NCBI RefSeq assembly: GCF_047461615.1 | Contig: NZ_JANSHI010000011.1 | Coordinates: 1 to 64,000 of the forward strand | From: Thermostichus sp047461615 | GTDB taxonomy: Bacteria > Cyanobacteriota > Cyanobacteriia > Thermostichales > Thermostichaceae | Direction of reading: 5' to 3' | DNA length: 64,000 nucleotides | Shown here: piece by piece, positions 44,359 to 52,438 of the stretch | Layout: each line of letters begins with the position of its first letter | Numbering within the stretch: position 1 is the stretch's first letter | Translations under genes and position numbers: made by a program | The notes under the pieces: generated by a model | The model's database searches: none | Told to the model about the DNA's origin: nothing | The model's input: the letters and a program-made list of their open reading frames with translations, nothing else

Positions 44359-46602
44359 ATGACCTTTCCCACAGCAACTTTGGGTTACCCCCGAATTGGT
44401 AAAAATCGTGAGCTGAAGAAGGCGCTGGAGTCCTTTTGGAGTCAAAAATCTGACGCAACTAGTCTCCACCAAAGCCTGCAACAGGTGATGTTGGCCAACT
44501 GGCAAACCCAGAAAGATGCAGGTATTGACCATATCGGTATTGGAGACACTTCTCTCTATGACTTGGTTCTGGACTGGGTTGTATTTTTGGGACTGATCCC
44601 CAAGCGGTTTCGCCACTTGTCGGGTCTCGACCAGTACTTTGCCATGGCCCGAGGGAAAGAGAATATCCCGGCCCTGGAAATGACCAAGTGGTTTGATACC
44701 AACTACCATTACCTAGTGCCAGAGATCGATGAGGATACTCAACCTAAAGCGGATTTTTCTAGTTTCCTGGAAGTAGTTAACCAAGCACAAAGCCTTCTGG
44801 GACAAAGAGCTGTTCCCATCATTCTTAGCCCCGTAACCCTACTTTGCCTGAGTCGCCTCAAGGGAAGTTTGCAAGAGCATTTGCATCGTTTACTGCCCTT
44901 GTATGCTGAGTTGCTGAGGCAGCTCGCTGCGCGTGGCGTTACTGAAGTGCAGTTCCACGAGCCAATCTTAGTTACAAGCCGAGCAGAAGCCCTAAGAGAA
45001 GCAATTACAACTACGTATACCCAATTGGCCACTGCGGAGGTTCCAATTCACCTTGTAACCTATTTTGATGACTTGGGGAACACCTATCCCTGGGTTGTGG
45101 AATTGCCAGTGGCAGGCATTGGTCTAGATTTTACGCGGGGGAACAATTTAGAACTTCTGCAGACATATGGCTTTCCCCGGAGCAAGCAATTGGGCGTGGG
45201 TCTGGTTGATGCGCGCAACGTCTGGAAAATTCGTCCCCAGCGGGTGCTTTCTATCCTAGAGAGCATCCAAAAGGTTACCACCAATTTGCGAATTCAGCCT
45301 TCTGCGTCCTTGCAATTTGTGCCCTATGATGCCCGACGGGAAACCCACCTGCCCACTCCTCTGCGTCAAGTGCTGAGTTTTGCAGAACAGAAGCTAGAGG
45401 AAGTTGTCCTCCTGGCCCAGGGAGGTTCAGCAGCCCAAGAGCAACTGGCTGTCATTGAAGCCCAGTGGCAGGAATTTGCCCAGTTTAGCCCCCCAAATCC
45501 AACTGTACGGGAGCGAGTTCGCCAGATAACCCCCCAAAGCCTGGAGCGTGCTCTACCCTACGACCAACGCCGCCCTCTGCAGCCTCAACTGCCCTTTTTG
45601 CCCACCACCACCATTGGCTCGTTTCCCCAAACTGAGGAAGTACGACAACTGCGGGTCAAGCGCAAACGTGGCGAGATCACTCAGGCGGAGTACGAAGCAG
45701 CCATTGATGCGGAAATTGCCCGTTGCATCCGGTGGCAGGAGGAGGTGGGGCTAGACGTTTTGGTTCACGGGGAATTCGAGCGCACCGATATGGTGGAGTT
45801 TTTCGGGCAACAGCTAGAAGGCTTTGCCTTTACAGAACACGGCTGGGTGCAGAGCTACGGTAGCCGTTGCGTACGTCCACCCATTATCTATGGTGACGTG
45901 GCGCGCCGCCAGCCCATGACGGTGCGGGAGTTTCGTGTGGCCCAATCCCTGACTTCCAAAATTGTAAAAGGGATGTTAACAGGGCCCGTAACCCTATTGA
46001 ACTGGTCTTTTGCACGGGACGATCTCCCAAGACGGGAGCAGGCAATGCAAATTGCTTTGGCATTGCGGGATGAGGTGGCTGACCTGGAGGCTGCAGGCGC
46101 CAAGATGGTGCAAATTGATGAGCCAGCCCTGCGGGAGGGTCTACCCCTAAAGCAAGAACGTTGGGATGAATACTTATCTTGGGCGGTAGACGCTTTTCGC
46201 TTGACTGCAGGCGTTGCTAAGCCGGAAACCCAAATTCACACTCACATGTGTTACTCAGAGTTTGGCGACATCATGCCCCACATTCAGCGCTTGGACGCAG
46301 ATGTACTGTCCATTGAAAATAGCCGCAGCAACAACGAAACCCTGCGACAAATTGCGGAGGCAGGCTACCAACATCAAGTGGGGAATGGAGTTTACGACGT
46401 CCACAGCCCAGTAGTACCTACTGTAGAGCAGATTGTTCAACAACTGAAGACCGCTGTGGAGCTTCTGCCACTGCAGCAAATCTGGGTAAATCCTGACTGT
46501 GGACTGAAAACCCGCCGCTGGGAGGAGGTCATCCCTGCTTTGAAGAACATGGTGGCAGCAGCAAAAACGCTGCGGGAAGAAATCTCTTCCTCAGCCCAGT
46601 AA
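44359..46602 (+). CDS. metE: Cobalamin-independent methionine synthase
   Basis: 747 residues. The N-terminus TATLGYPRIGKNRELKKALE is the usual homocysteine-binding region. The C-terminal barrel has TTTIGSFPQT, MVEFFGQQLEGFAFTEHGWV, the zinc ligands HMCYSEF and DCGLKTR, and QIDEPALREGLPL. It transfers a methyl group from methyl-tetrahydrofolate to homocysteine without B12. Base use is different: one 60-base line near the start is about 45% GC, well below its neighbours, and no GGATCC occurs in the gene. Together these hint at acquisition by transfer. No cobalamin riboswitch is visible in the 121-bp leader. Confidence 0.95.
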   Translation: MTFPTATLGYPRIGKNRELKKALESFWSQKSDATSLHQSLQQVMLANWQTQKDAGIDHIGIGDTSLYDLVLDWVVFLGLIPKRFRHLSGLDQYFAMARGKENIPALEMTKWFDTNYHYLVPEIDEDTQPKADFSSFLEVVNQAQSLLGQRAVPIILSPVTLLCLSRLKGSLQEHLHRLLPLYAELLRQLAARGVTEVQFHEPILVTSRAEALREAITTTYTQLATAEVPIHLVTYFDDLGNTYPWVVELPVAGIGLDFTRGNNLELLQTYGFPRSKQLGVGLVDARNVWKIRPQRVLSILESIQKVTTNLRIQPSASLQFVPYDARRETHLPTPLRQVLSFAEQKLEEVVLLAQGGSAAQEQLAVIEAQWQEFAQFSPPNPTVRERVRQITPQSLERALPYDQRRPLQPQLPFLPTTTIGSFPQTEEVRQLRVKRKRGEITQAEYEAAIDAEIARCIRWQEEVGLDVLVHGEFERTDMVEFFGQQLEGFAFTEHGWVQSYGSRCVRPPIIYGDVARRQPMTVREFRVAQSLTSKIVKGMLTGPVTLLNWSFARDDLPRREQAMQIALALRDEVADLEAAGAKMVQIDEPALREGLPLKQERWDEYLSWAVDAFRLTAGVAKPETQIHTHMCYSEFGDIMPHIQRLDADVLSIENSRSNNETLRQIAEAGYQHQVGNGVYDVHSPVVPTVEQIVQQLKTAVELLPLQQIWVNPDCGLKTRRWEEVIPALKNMVAAAKTLREEISSSAQ

Positions 46603-46620
46603 AACAACTTGCCGCCATAG

Positions 46621-46677
46621 AGAGGAGGCGGTGGTGGCAAGCTAGAGGGTTCTGCTACAGGCCACTACACCGCCTCT
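46621..46677. terminator. Bidirectional terminator between metE and ndhE
   Basis: AGAGGAGGCGGTGGTGGC (46621-46638) can pair with GCCACTACACCGCCTCT (46661-46677) over 17 bases with few mismatches. The hairpin lies 18 bases after the metE stop and 55 bases from the convergent ndhE stop. T-rich runs are short on both sides, so strong intrinsic termination is not assured. Confidence 0.6.
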
Positions 46678-46731
46678 ACTTTAGTTGGCAAGTGCTAACG
46701 GTGGGTGTTCTCCCGGCGCTAGCTTGATAGG

Positions 46732-47040
46732 CTACCACTTAAGCAGGTTAAATCTCTCCATATCAATGGTGGCGCGATTGCGGTAGATCCCGAGCACAAT
46801 GGCCAAGCCTACAGCGGCTTCAGCAGCAGCCACGGTGATGACAAACACCGAGAACACCTGGCCGCGAATCAGAGCTGAATCGACAAAGTTGGAGAAGGCC
46901 ATAAAGTTGAGGTTCACTGCATTGAGCATCAGCTCAATGGACATCAGCACCCGAATGGCATTGCGGCTAACGATCAACCCATAGATGCCAATGCAAAAGA
47001 GGATCGCTGCTACTACCAAGAAAAACTGCAGTTGCAACAT
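46732..47040 (-). CDS. ndhE: NAD(P)H-quinone oxidoreductase subunit 4L
   Basis: 102 residues from ATG 47040 (MLQLQFFLVVAAILFCIGIY), preceded by GGAGC. Three transmembrane helices; the conserved Glu lies in VLMSIELMLNAVNLNFMAF, and the C-terminus is the family-specific RNRATIDMERFNLLKW. It is a proton-pumping membrane subunit of NDH-1. It follows ndhG on the same strand after 78 bp. In most cyanobacteria ndhA-ndhI-ndhG-ndhE form one block; here ndhA and ndhI are not adjacent. Confidence 0.95.
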   Translation of the reverse strand: MLQLQFFLVVAAILFCIGIYGLIVSRNAIRVLMSIELMLNAVNLNFMAFSNFVDSALIRGQVFSVFVITVAAAEAAVGLAIVLGIYRNRATIDMERFNLLKW

Positions 47041-47118
47041 CGCGATGAGCTCCATGTAGATACACAATGACAGGGGCCTCGGGAAAGCTCTAGGTTTTAT
47101 GGTCGAGAGCAGTCAGCT

Positions 47119-47727
47119 TTAGCGGGTGCTCACCAGCTCTACCGGTCGTTCTGACTCTGATTCCAGCTGGGGTCGGGCCCGCTCCAGCAAGCTCAGATCC
47201 CCTTCTCCGGCTTGGGGAAGAACAAACTCCCGCCGCGCCAAGACAATGGCCCCAATCAACGCCATCAGCAGCAAAACAGAAGCCAGCTCAAAAGGCAGAA
47301 GATAATCGCTGAAGAAGTGGCCGCCGATCACCAACACACTGCTCAAAGGTTGGATCGGCTGCAGCGGCCAAGGGGTGTTCAAAGCCATCGCGGCTAGAAG
47401 GGCAAACAGACCCAAACAGACTACCGCCGTCACTCCGTTGCGCAGCCAGCCCAGCTTCAGAGGGGCAAAGGTGTAGCGCCGGTTCACCAGCATAATGGCA
47501 AACAGGATCAGTACGTTGACGGCGCCGACGTAGATCAAAACTTGGGCGGCAGCCACAAAATCAGCATTCAAAAGAAGGTACAGCCCGGCTATGCTCAGGA
47601 AAACGCCCCCGAGCAGAAAACCGGAATAGACAATGCTGGGGGCCCAAACCACGCCTAGCGCGAAGCCAATGGCCATCGCCGATAGCACCACAAACGTAAC
47701 CAGTTGTACGCCTTCTCCGAGGGTCAT
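47119..47727 (-). CDS. ndhG: NAD(P)H-quinone oxidoreductase subunit 6
   Basis: 202 residues, NuoJ/NdhG type with five membrane helices (for example GVQLVTFVVLSAMAIGFALG, AQVLIYVGAVNVLILFAIML). YVGAVNVLILFAIMLVN is the family hallmark. The hydrophilic C-terminus (ERARPQLESESERPVELVST) is typical. It is a membrane-arm subunit of NDH-1 and is followed by ndhE. The gene upstream on this strand is an unrelated TPM-domain gene, so the usual ndhI is absent here. Confidence 0.93.
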   Translation of the reverse strand: MTLGEGVQLVTFVVLSAMAIGFALGVVWAPSIVYSGFLLGGVFLSIAGLYLLLNADFVAAAQVLIYVGAVNVLILFAIMLVNRRYTFAPLKLGWLRNGVTAVVCLGLFALLAAMALNTPWPLQPIQPLSSVLVIGGHFFSDYLLPFELASVLLLMALIGAIVLARREFVLPQAGEGDLSLLERARPQLESESERPVELVSTR

Positions 47728-47847
47728 GAGAGATCCGTCCTTAGCCAGTTTCTATTGCTGCTCCCTTACCACTGTACTGTCCTGGCGGATTTAAGAGAAG
47801 CCCGACTCCTTTTTCAGATCGTATAGAGAAATCTCTAGAGTTGGGTC

Positions 47848-49185
47848 TCACCAACTGTCGTCCGCTCCGTCATCTATGCTGCTACCGCCACCGAAGTCTG
47901 AATCTCCACCGAAGTCTGAATCTGTGTCTGTGTCGCTGAGCTCGGGGATGACCACCTCTCGCTCGCTGCGGTACCCGCAGATAGGACAGCTCAGGATTTC
48001 CAGCTTCAAGCCGCTAGAGGAATAGGTGGCTTCCCTGAGAACCTGTGTGGTGAGGTCAAGGGTGAGAGCTTGACACCGGGGGCAATAGAGGTGGCGATAA
48101 AATGCATTCTCGCGAACAACCACAGCTGCCCCCTGACAGCTAGGGCAAAACCAGCCGTAGTAGCTGGCTCTGCCCCGGCTTTTGGCCAAGCGATCTCCCG
48201 GGGAGAGGCACGTATCGAGAACTTGCGCCTGGATGGGGCGCATGGGTCGACCGCAGCTTTGGCAGACCACGGGCTGAAAGGGGATCCCACGCTTCCGGCT
48301 CAAGGTGCCGTCAGTGGCCATAGCAGCCACAACCGGCAGAGCGAACCCCAGCCAGTTGCCGCTGGACAATCCTAGGAACACGCCAAGGCAGAGGGATCCC
48401 GAATGGAGGAAGAGACGAATGGGGTCGCTCTGAACCGAAGAGAGCACAGCACCTGTTCTTGGATCTCTGCGTGTCAGGGAGAGGACTTGTCTTCCCCCTC
48501 GCTTAGCCCTTAGAGAGACGGGCATGCGAGAGCGCTGCCACCCCAGTCCCAAAATGATGATCCCCAGCAGCAGCAGGATCCCTTCCACCAGGGAAGAATC
48601 AATGCCCTGGGCCACTGCCCCAGAAGAAGTTGCAATCGTTGAGGTGGTAACTCCAGAAGCTGCCGCAGGAACATTTGCAACGGGCTGGCCCTGCAACACC
48701 GAGGTCAACTGCCGCACCCCCGCCAGAGTGCCGCCATCAAAATCCCCATTGCAAAACCGAGGCAGGATTTGCTGGTCGATAATCTGCTGAACCTGGCTGT
48801 CGGGGAGGATAGCGACCAGGCCCCTGCCCGTTTCGATTTCCACCCGCCGATCCCCTACCGAGATGAGAAACAAAACCCCGTTGTTTTGGCCTGCCTTGCC
48901 GATCCCCCAGTAGTTAAATAGCTGCGTGGTGAAGTCTTTTGGTGTTGCATATCCCTGAGTATTCGGCACGGTAACCACTGCCATCTCGGCACTGGTGCGC
49001 TGCTCAAGCTGAGTGATAAGACGGTTGAGCTCGTTTTCGGTGCTGCTGCTGAGGATGTTGGCGGTATCGGAAACCCACCCTCCATACTGACGGCGGGGGT
49101 TGGGCACTTGTTCAAGGGTAATGGCCCAAGCGGGCTGCGGCAGCAGGGATACAACTAGCAAAACTGCCGCCCAAACTTTCGGCAT
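47848..49185 (-). CDS. TPM-domain membrane protein with zinc-ribbon tail
   Basis: 445 residues. A signal peptide (VWAAVLLVVSLLPQPAWA) is followed by a TPM domain at about residues 35-170 (YGGWVSDTANILSSSTENEL, VPNTQGYATPKDFTTQLFNY, NGVLFLISVGDRRVEIETG). A transmembrane helix lies at about 205-220 and further hydrophobic segments near 260-290. The C-terminal half holds four CxxC pairs (CQSC, CPSC, CPRC, CPIC), probably zinc ribbons. It ends in a low-complexity Ser/Asp/Gly tail with DDSW, as in YgcG-like proteins. TPM proteins include Psb32 (PSII repair), but no specific role is proven. Confidence 0.82.
   Translation of the reverse strand: MPKVWAAVLLVVSLLPQPAWAITLEQVPNPRRQYGGWVSDTANILSSSTENELNRLITQLEQRTSAEMAVVTVPNTQGYATPKDFTTQLFNYWGIGKAGQNNGVLFLISVGDRRVEIETGRGLVAILPDSQVQQIIDQQILPRFCNGDFDGGTLAGVRQLTSVLQGQPVANVPAAASGVTTSTIATSSGAVAQGIDSSLVEGILLLLGIIILGLGWQRSRMPVSLRAKRGGRQVLSLTRRDPRTGAVLSSVQSDPIRLFLHSGSLCLGVFLGLSSGNWLGFALPVVAAMATDGTLSRKRGIPFQPVVCQSCGRPMRPIQAQVLDTCLSPGDRLAKSRGRASYYGWFCPSCQGAAVVVRENAFYRHLYCPRCQALTLDLTTQVLREATYSSSGLKLEILSCPICGYRSEREVVIPELSDTDTDSDFGGDSDFGGGSSIDDGADDSW
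47888..47923. repeat. 18-bp tandem direct repeat
   Basis: The 18-bp unit at 47888-47905 is repeated without change at 47906-47923. It lies in the 3' coding end of the TPM gene and gives a repeated hexapeptide of Ser-Asp-Phe-Gly-Gly type in the tail. As the unit is a multiple of three it can expand without loss of frame. Confidence 0.85.
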
Positions 49186-49467
49186 GGCTTACCTGGCTGA
49201 GCGCTGCCTTGGTTTTAGCACAGCTATTGGGGATGGAGAGGGTAGCAGTCTCTTGCTACTTTGCCTTTGGTGTTTGTCGACACAAAAAATAGCGCTGGGA
49301 CGAGTCTTGGCTTTCCTCTTTTCGCAGGGGAAAGAGGCTAGAGCTCTAAGCAAGGGAAAATCTTCTTCGGTCTAGCTGCAAAGCCTTCCGGATTTTTCTG
49401 CACAACTCTTTTTCAGCAAGAGTCAAGCGATTTCTTGCTCCCTCGATGGTTGATTAGAAACCAGAAA
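49186..49467. other. Intergenic region with two small hairpins
   Basis: 282 bp upstream of the TPM gene and downstream of the lipoate-ligase-family gene; no convincing gene. GTAGCA (49242-49247) pairs with TGCTAC (49254-49259) and is followed by TTTG. CCTCTTT (49315-49321) pairs with AAAGAGG (49331-49337). Otherwise it is moderately A/T-rich. It should hold the TPM promoter on the minus strand, but no clear -10 stands out. Confidence 0.4.
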
Positions 49468-50214
49468 CTAAGCCAGCAGTGTGGGCCAGGCTTCTTCTTG
49501 CCATTCCACCTCAAAGCACTCCTGGGCCATGCGGAGAAAATGCTCAATCAACTCAGGGATCCCTGGCGCCCTTGGGCAAAGGTCGTACACGCCAATCACC
49601 TGCGAGCCGGGCAGGTACTGTTCCCACAGCTCTAGATTGGGCCGCAACAGGAGGGATCCCTGTTGCAAGATCCCCCAAGGTTGCCACAGTTGGGCGTTGC
49701 CCATGAGCTTTTTGCCTCGCCAGCTTAGATCGGCGCGGGTACGGGAGGCAAAGCAACTGATTTTATTGCGGTAGCCTGGATTTGGGGTTGGGCGGTTCTG
49801 ACCATCCGTCCGGCTGGGAGCAGAAACAAGCGGATCCACTTCAACGCCCAGCGCGGCCAGCCCCTGAACCCAAAAGCGGCAGCAGAAGTCGTACACGCAG
49901 GCTCGCTGCAAACGGGGTAGGCGAGCTTGGAGGTAAGAGAGGGGCAGCACCAAGCTGTAGGTGAGCTCTGCCCCCTCTTCAGCCGCCTGATGCAACACCG
50001 CCCTTCCCCCCGTGGGCCGGCGCACCACTGGGATCCCTGGCGGGGGATCCCAAACCTGATGCCTGCCTAGAGAAAGGGTGAGCCGATCCCAGCCATAAAA
50101 GCGCAAGTAGGGCTTGGGGACGTGGCGCAGCCGCTGCAAAAGCCAAAAGTCCTGTTCCATCTGCCAGTTGCCAGCGGCCACGCGATAGGGCAGCCAAGAG
50201 CCCTGGGATCCCAT
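49468..50214 (-). CDS. Lipoate-protein ligase A family protein
   Basis: 248 residues of the biotin/lipoate ligase (BPL_LplA_LipB) fold: LRFYGWDRLTLSLGRHQ, VVRRPTGGRAVLHQAAEEGA, then LSWRGKKLMGNAQLWQPWGI with the conserved Lys. RRxTGGRAVxH is the lipoate/octanoate-binding loop. It could attach lipoate or octanoate to a lipoyl protein; LipB is also encoded in this window, so this may be a salvage or amidotransferase branch. It starts one base after the upstream YbjN-like gene, indicating an operon. Confidence 0.85.
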   Translation of the reverse strand: MGSQGSWLPYRVAAGNWQMEQDFWLLQRLRHVPKPYLRFYGWDRLTLSLGRHQVWDPPPGIPVVRRPTGGRAVLHQAAEEGAELTYSLVLPLSYLQARLPRLQRACVYDFCCRFWVQGLAALGVEVDPLVSAPSRTDGQNRPTPNPGYRNKISCFASRTRADLSWRGKKLMGNAQLWQPWGILQQGSLLLRPNLELWEQYLPGSQVIGVYDLCPRAPGIPELIEHFLRMAQECFEVEWQEEAWPTLLA

Positions 50215-50215
50215 C

Positions 50216-50683
50216 TCAAGCAGGCGGAAACTCTGCTCGGAGCGGCTCGTCGTACTCGTCGGCCAGGCTGGCTACAATGGTAATGGCGCGGGAGATCTCG
50301 CCTGCGGTGATCCCTTCCAGGGTGCGGTAGTGGTTTAACACCACCTGGTTGTTCCAGATGCAAAAGCGCGCTTCCAGAGTGTCGCTCCAGTTCTTCTCCA
50401 GCAGCTTCCGCATGAGCTTAGCCGGCTCCGCCACCGGCAGAGAGAGAACGGGAGACCACACCAACAGGGTATCTTCGGGGGATTCGCCGCTCAGGTGGAC
50501 GAACACTTCCACGGTGCCGTAGGTGAATTTCCAGGTGTGCCCCTGCTCGTGGTTTTCGTAGGCGGCATCTTCTTTGAGGCTGGAAACCACTGCCGAGACT
50601 ATTTCAACGTAGCGAGGGGGCTCTTCCACTAGTCCTGGAAAAACCTCTGAGGAACGTTCGATGAGCGGCTCGCTGTAGGCCAT
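50216..50683 (-). CDS. YbjN-domain-like protein
   Basis: 155 residues. ERSSEVFPGLVEEPPRYVEI is followed by an alpha/beta core (FTYGTVEVFVHLSGESPEDT, LLVWSPVLSLP, FCIWNNQVVLNHYRTLEGIT, then AGEISRAITIVASLADEYDE). This resembles YbjN / type III-chaperone-like proteins of cyanobacteria by eye. No signal peptide is present. The function is unknown. It is the first gene of a two-gene unit with the lipoate-ligase-family gene, with 1 bp between them. Confidence 0.65.
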   Translation of the reverse strand: MAYSEPLIERSSEVFPGLVEEPPRYVEIVSAVVSSLKEDAAYENHEQGHTWKFTYGTVEVFVHLSGESPEDTLLVWSPVLSLPVAEPAKLMRKLLEKNWSDTLEARFCIWNNQVVLNHYRTLEGITAGEISRAITIVASLADEYDEPLRAEFPPA

Positions 50684-50798
50684 GGCCTTTTTCCCTACTC
50701 CCTGTCAACCACCTTAACTATACTCCCTAGGAGTCTGAGCTCCTAGCCGGATCCAGCTTGCGCCAGAATGGAGCTGCTTTGGGTTAACTGCAAGCGCT

Positions 50799-51551
50799 AT
50801 GGCAACTGCATCTAGCCCATCCCAGAAAGCTATTGGTATTGTGGGGGCCTTGCCAGAAGAAGTGGCCATGCTCACCCAGGCCATGGAGACCCATTCCGTC
50901 CATACCTACTTGGGGCGGCAGTTCCATCAGGGATCCCTGGCTGGGCAGCCGGTGGTGGTGGTTCAAGGGGGGGTGGGCAAGGTGCGGGCGGCAACTACGG
51001 CAGCTCTGCTGGTGGCTCATTTCCCCATCGGGGGAATCATCTTTACCGGCGTGGCCGGGGCTTTGGCCGATCATCTCCAGATGGGAGATGTGGTGCTGGC
51101 CCATGCCGCCATCGAACACGATTTTGGCACTGGCCGCCCAGAGGGCTTTGTCTTGGGGATCGACTTCATTCCCGAGTTGCGCCATCCTCTAGCCGAGGCC
51201 GATAGGGCCCTCTACGACCTGATTGTGCCTCAGCTGGAGCGGATCCCTCTCCACCCTCTGCAGGGACGGCAACCGGCCATCCACCAAGGTCTAGTAGCCA
51301 CCGGCGATGTATTTGTGGCCGACGCCAACCTACGGCGCCAAATTCGCGAGCGCACCGGGGCCCTGGTGGTGGAAATGGAAGGAGCGGCAGTGGTGCGGGT
51401 GGCGCAAGAAGCTGGGATCCCTTGTCTGTTGGTGCGATCGGTCAGCGATGTAGGAAGCGATACCGATTTTCTAACTTTTTTTCAGACAGCGGCTCTCAAC
51501 TCAGCAGCGGTGGTTCACAGCGTTTTGCAAAGCTTGCCTCCTCCGCTCTGA
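50799..51551 (+). CDS. mtnN: 5'-methylthioadenosine/S-adenosylhomocysteine nucleosidase
   Basis: 250 residues. IGIVGALPEEVAML is the family N-terminus, with the catalytic Glu in that loop. GVGKVRAATTAALLVAHF, GVAGALADHLQMGDVV, then MEGAAVVRVAQEAGIP (purine/ribose contacts) and the catalytic Asp in LVRSVSDVGSD are seen. The enzyme splits adenine from methylthioadenosine and S-adenosylhomocysteine in the methionine salvage and activated-methyl cycles. A ~600-bp non-coding stretch follows. Confidence 0.93.
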   Translation: MATASSPSQKAIGIVGALPEEVAMLTQAMETHSVHTYLGRQFHQGSLAGQPVVVVQGGVGKVRAATTAALLVAHFPIGGIIFTGVAGALADHLQMGDVVLAHAAIEHDFGTGRPEGFVLGIDFIPELRHPLAEADRALYDLIVPQLERIPLHPLQGRQPAIHQGLVATGDVFVADANLRRQIRERTGALVVEMEGAAVVRVAQEAGIPCLLVRSVSDVGSDTDFLTFFQTAALNSAAVVHSVLQSLPPPL

Positions 51552-52105
51552 AAGACTTATACAACTCCGGAAAAAAAGCGGACTTTTGCTCCAGAACGAC
51601 CCGTAGCTAGCAGCAGAGCCCACCTTCACTACCCCACTAGTCCACAGGCGTCACTTCCCGTCGAGCTGACGAGAGTTGCTCCTTGCTCTTGATCGAGCAC
51701 ACAGGCTGAAGACGGAGCTAACTTTCGCCTAGGCAGAGTGCCTACCCGAAGAAATGGATCTGCTCGCCTACTAGCCTAGCTAATCCACGTGGAGGCAGAA
51801 GGTGCGTTGGCGAGGTTGCCCGGTGTGCCCCGAAGTGGCCTCCGGCCCGCTACGCGAACGGATGGAGTTCAAGTCGAGGACTAGAGGAAAGCCCTCATCA
51901 ATCTAGCCGTGGGGAGGAAGCGCCGCCCGCTAACAGAAGTTACTAATCCTACTCCGGTGCAAGTGGCCAAGATAGAAGCCACCTAGCAGGCTTAAGAACC
52001 TCGCACCGCTAGCGCAAATGCTACTTTCTTCCCGGGAGCAGTTTCCCTGTTCGCGCCGGCGAGACGGAGCCCTCAACCTTTAGCCCCGGGGTAGCTTACC
52101 GCCAG
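51552..52105. other. Non-coding, hairpin-rich region; possible structured RNA
   Basis: No credible reading frame was found on either strand. Several perfect small hairpins are present: CGTC/GACG near 51660-51673, TGCTC/GAGCA near 51688-51704, and TAGGCA (51730-51735) with TGCCTA (51739-51744). On the plus strand some short blocks occur in the order seen in bacterial RNase P RNA: GAGGAAAG near 51885, AACAGAA near 51932, GGTGCAAG near 51957 followed by a GTGGC/GCCAC stem and AGCA, and GGGAGCA near 52038. Key invariant bases do not match, so this is only a suggestion. No GGATCC occurs here. Confidence 0.35.
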
Positions 52106-52139
52106 AAAAAAGCTTTGGCCCCTGCCTTTAGACAGGGGC
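52106..52139 (-). terminator. Rho-independent terminator of tRNA-Pro
   Basis: On the minus strand GCCCCTG (52139-52133) pairs with CAGGGGC (52124-52118) across an 8-base loop. It is followed by CAAAGC and a run of six T (52111-52106). It begins 16 bases beyond the tRNA 3' end, a classic intrinsic terminator for the tRNA transcript. Confidence 0.85.
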
Positions 52140-52154
52140 TCTCTCTAAGCTAAG

Positions 52155-52228
52155 TCGGAGCGAAAGGATTTGAACCTTCGACCCCCACTACCCCAAAGTG
52201 GTGCGCTACCAAGCTGCGCTACGCCCCG
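52155..52228 (-). tRNA. tRNA-Pro (anticodon GGG)
   Basis: 74 nt on the minus strand including the discriminator A. Acceptor stem CGGGGCG/CGCTCCG (one G-T pair), D stem GCGC/GCGC, anticodon stem CCACT/AGTGG with loop TTGGGGT (anticodon GGG), and T arm GAAGG-TTCAAAT-CCTTT. CCA is not encoded, as the next bases are CTT. It reads proline codons CCC and CCU. A terminator follows at 52106-52139 and a long hairpin lies just upstream at 52231-52262. Confidence 0.95.
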
Positions 52229-52230
52229 AC

Positions 52231-52262
52231 GCACCTGTACCAGAGATCCTCTCTGGAGGTGC
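52231..52262. other. Long hairpin upstream of tRNA-Pro
   Basis: GCACCT (52231-52236) with AGGTGC (52257-52262), and inside it CCAGAG (52240-52245) with CTCTGG (52251-52256), with a 3-base bulge and a 5-base loop: a 12-bp interrupted stem. It sits 2 bp from the tRNA 5' end on the minus strand. It may be part of the tRNA precursor or a terminator for plus-strand transcription; no T run is present. Confidence 0.55.
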
Positions 52263-52366
52263 CCTACTAAGCTAGCACTAGAAACTGGATCTTGGCAAGA
52301 GCTCTACCCCGGCTGCCAAATCCTGCAAGGGACATGCTAGCCTGGTTAGGCTGTCAAAATCCCACA

Positions 52367-52409
52367 CGCCTGAACCACCGGGTGCCCTTAACTGGGATCT
52401 GTTCAGGCG
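52367..52409 (+). promoter_or_regulatory. rpsB leader hairpin (possible S2 autoregulatory site)
   Basis: CGCCTGAAC (52367-52375) and GTTCAGGCG (52401-52409) form a perfect 9-bp stem around a 25-base loop. The 3' arm ends about 13 bases before the AGGAGAT ribosome site of rpsB. Other bacteria regulate rpsB by S2 binding to a structured leader; the position fits such a role here, but no known cyanobacterial motif is recognised. Confidence 0.45.
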
Positions 52410-52438
52410 GAGGCTAACCCGTAGGAGATAACTGAACC

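Noticed and set aside
51552..52105. tmRNA or a tRNA-Leu group I intron
   Set aside because: No tmRNA ends, tag peptide or T-arm pairing were found, and the group I core elements are absent.
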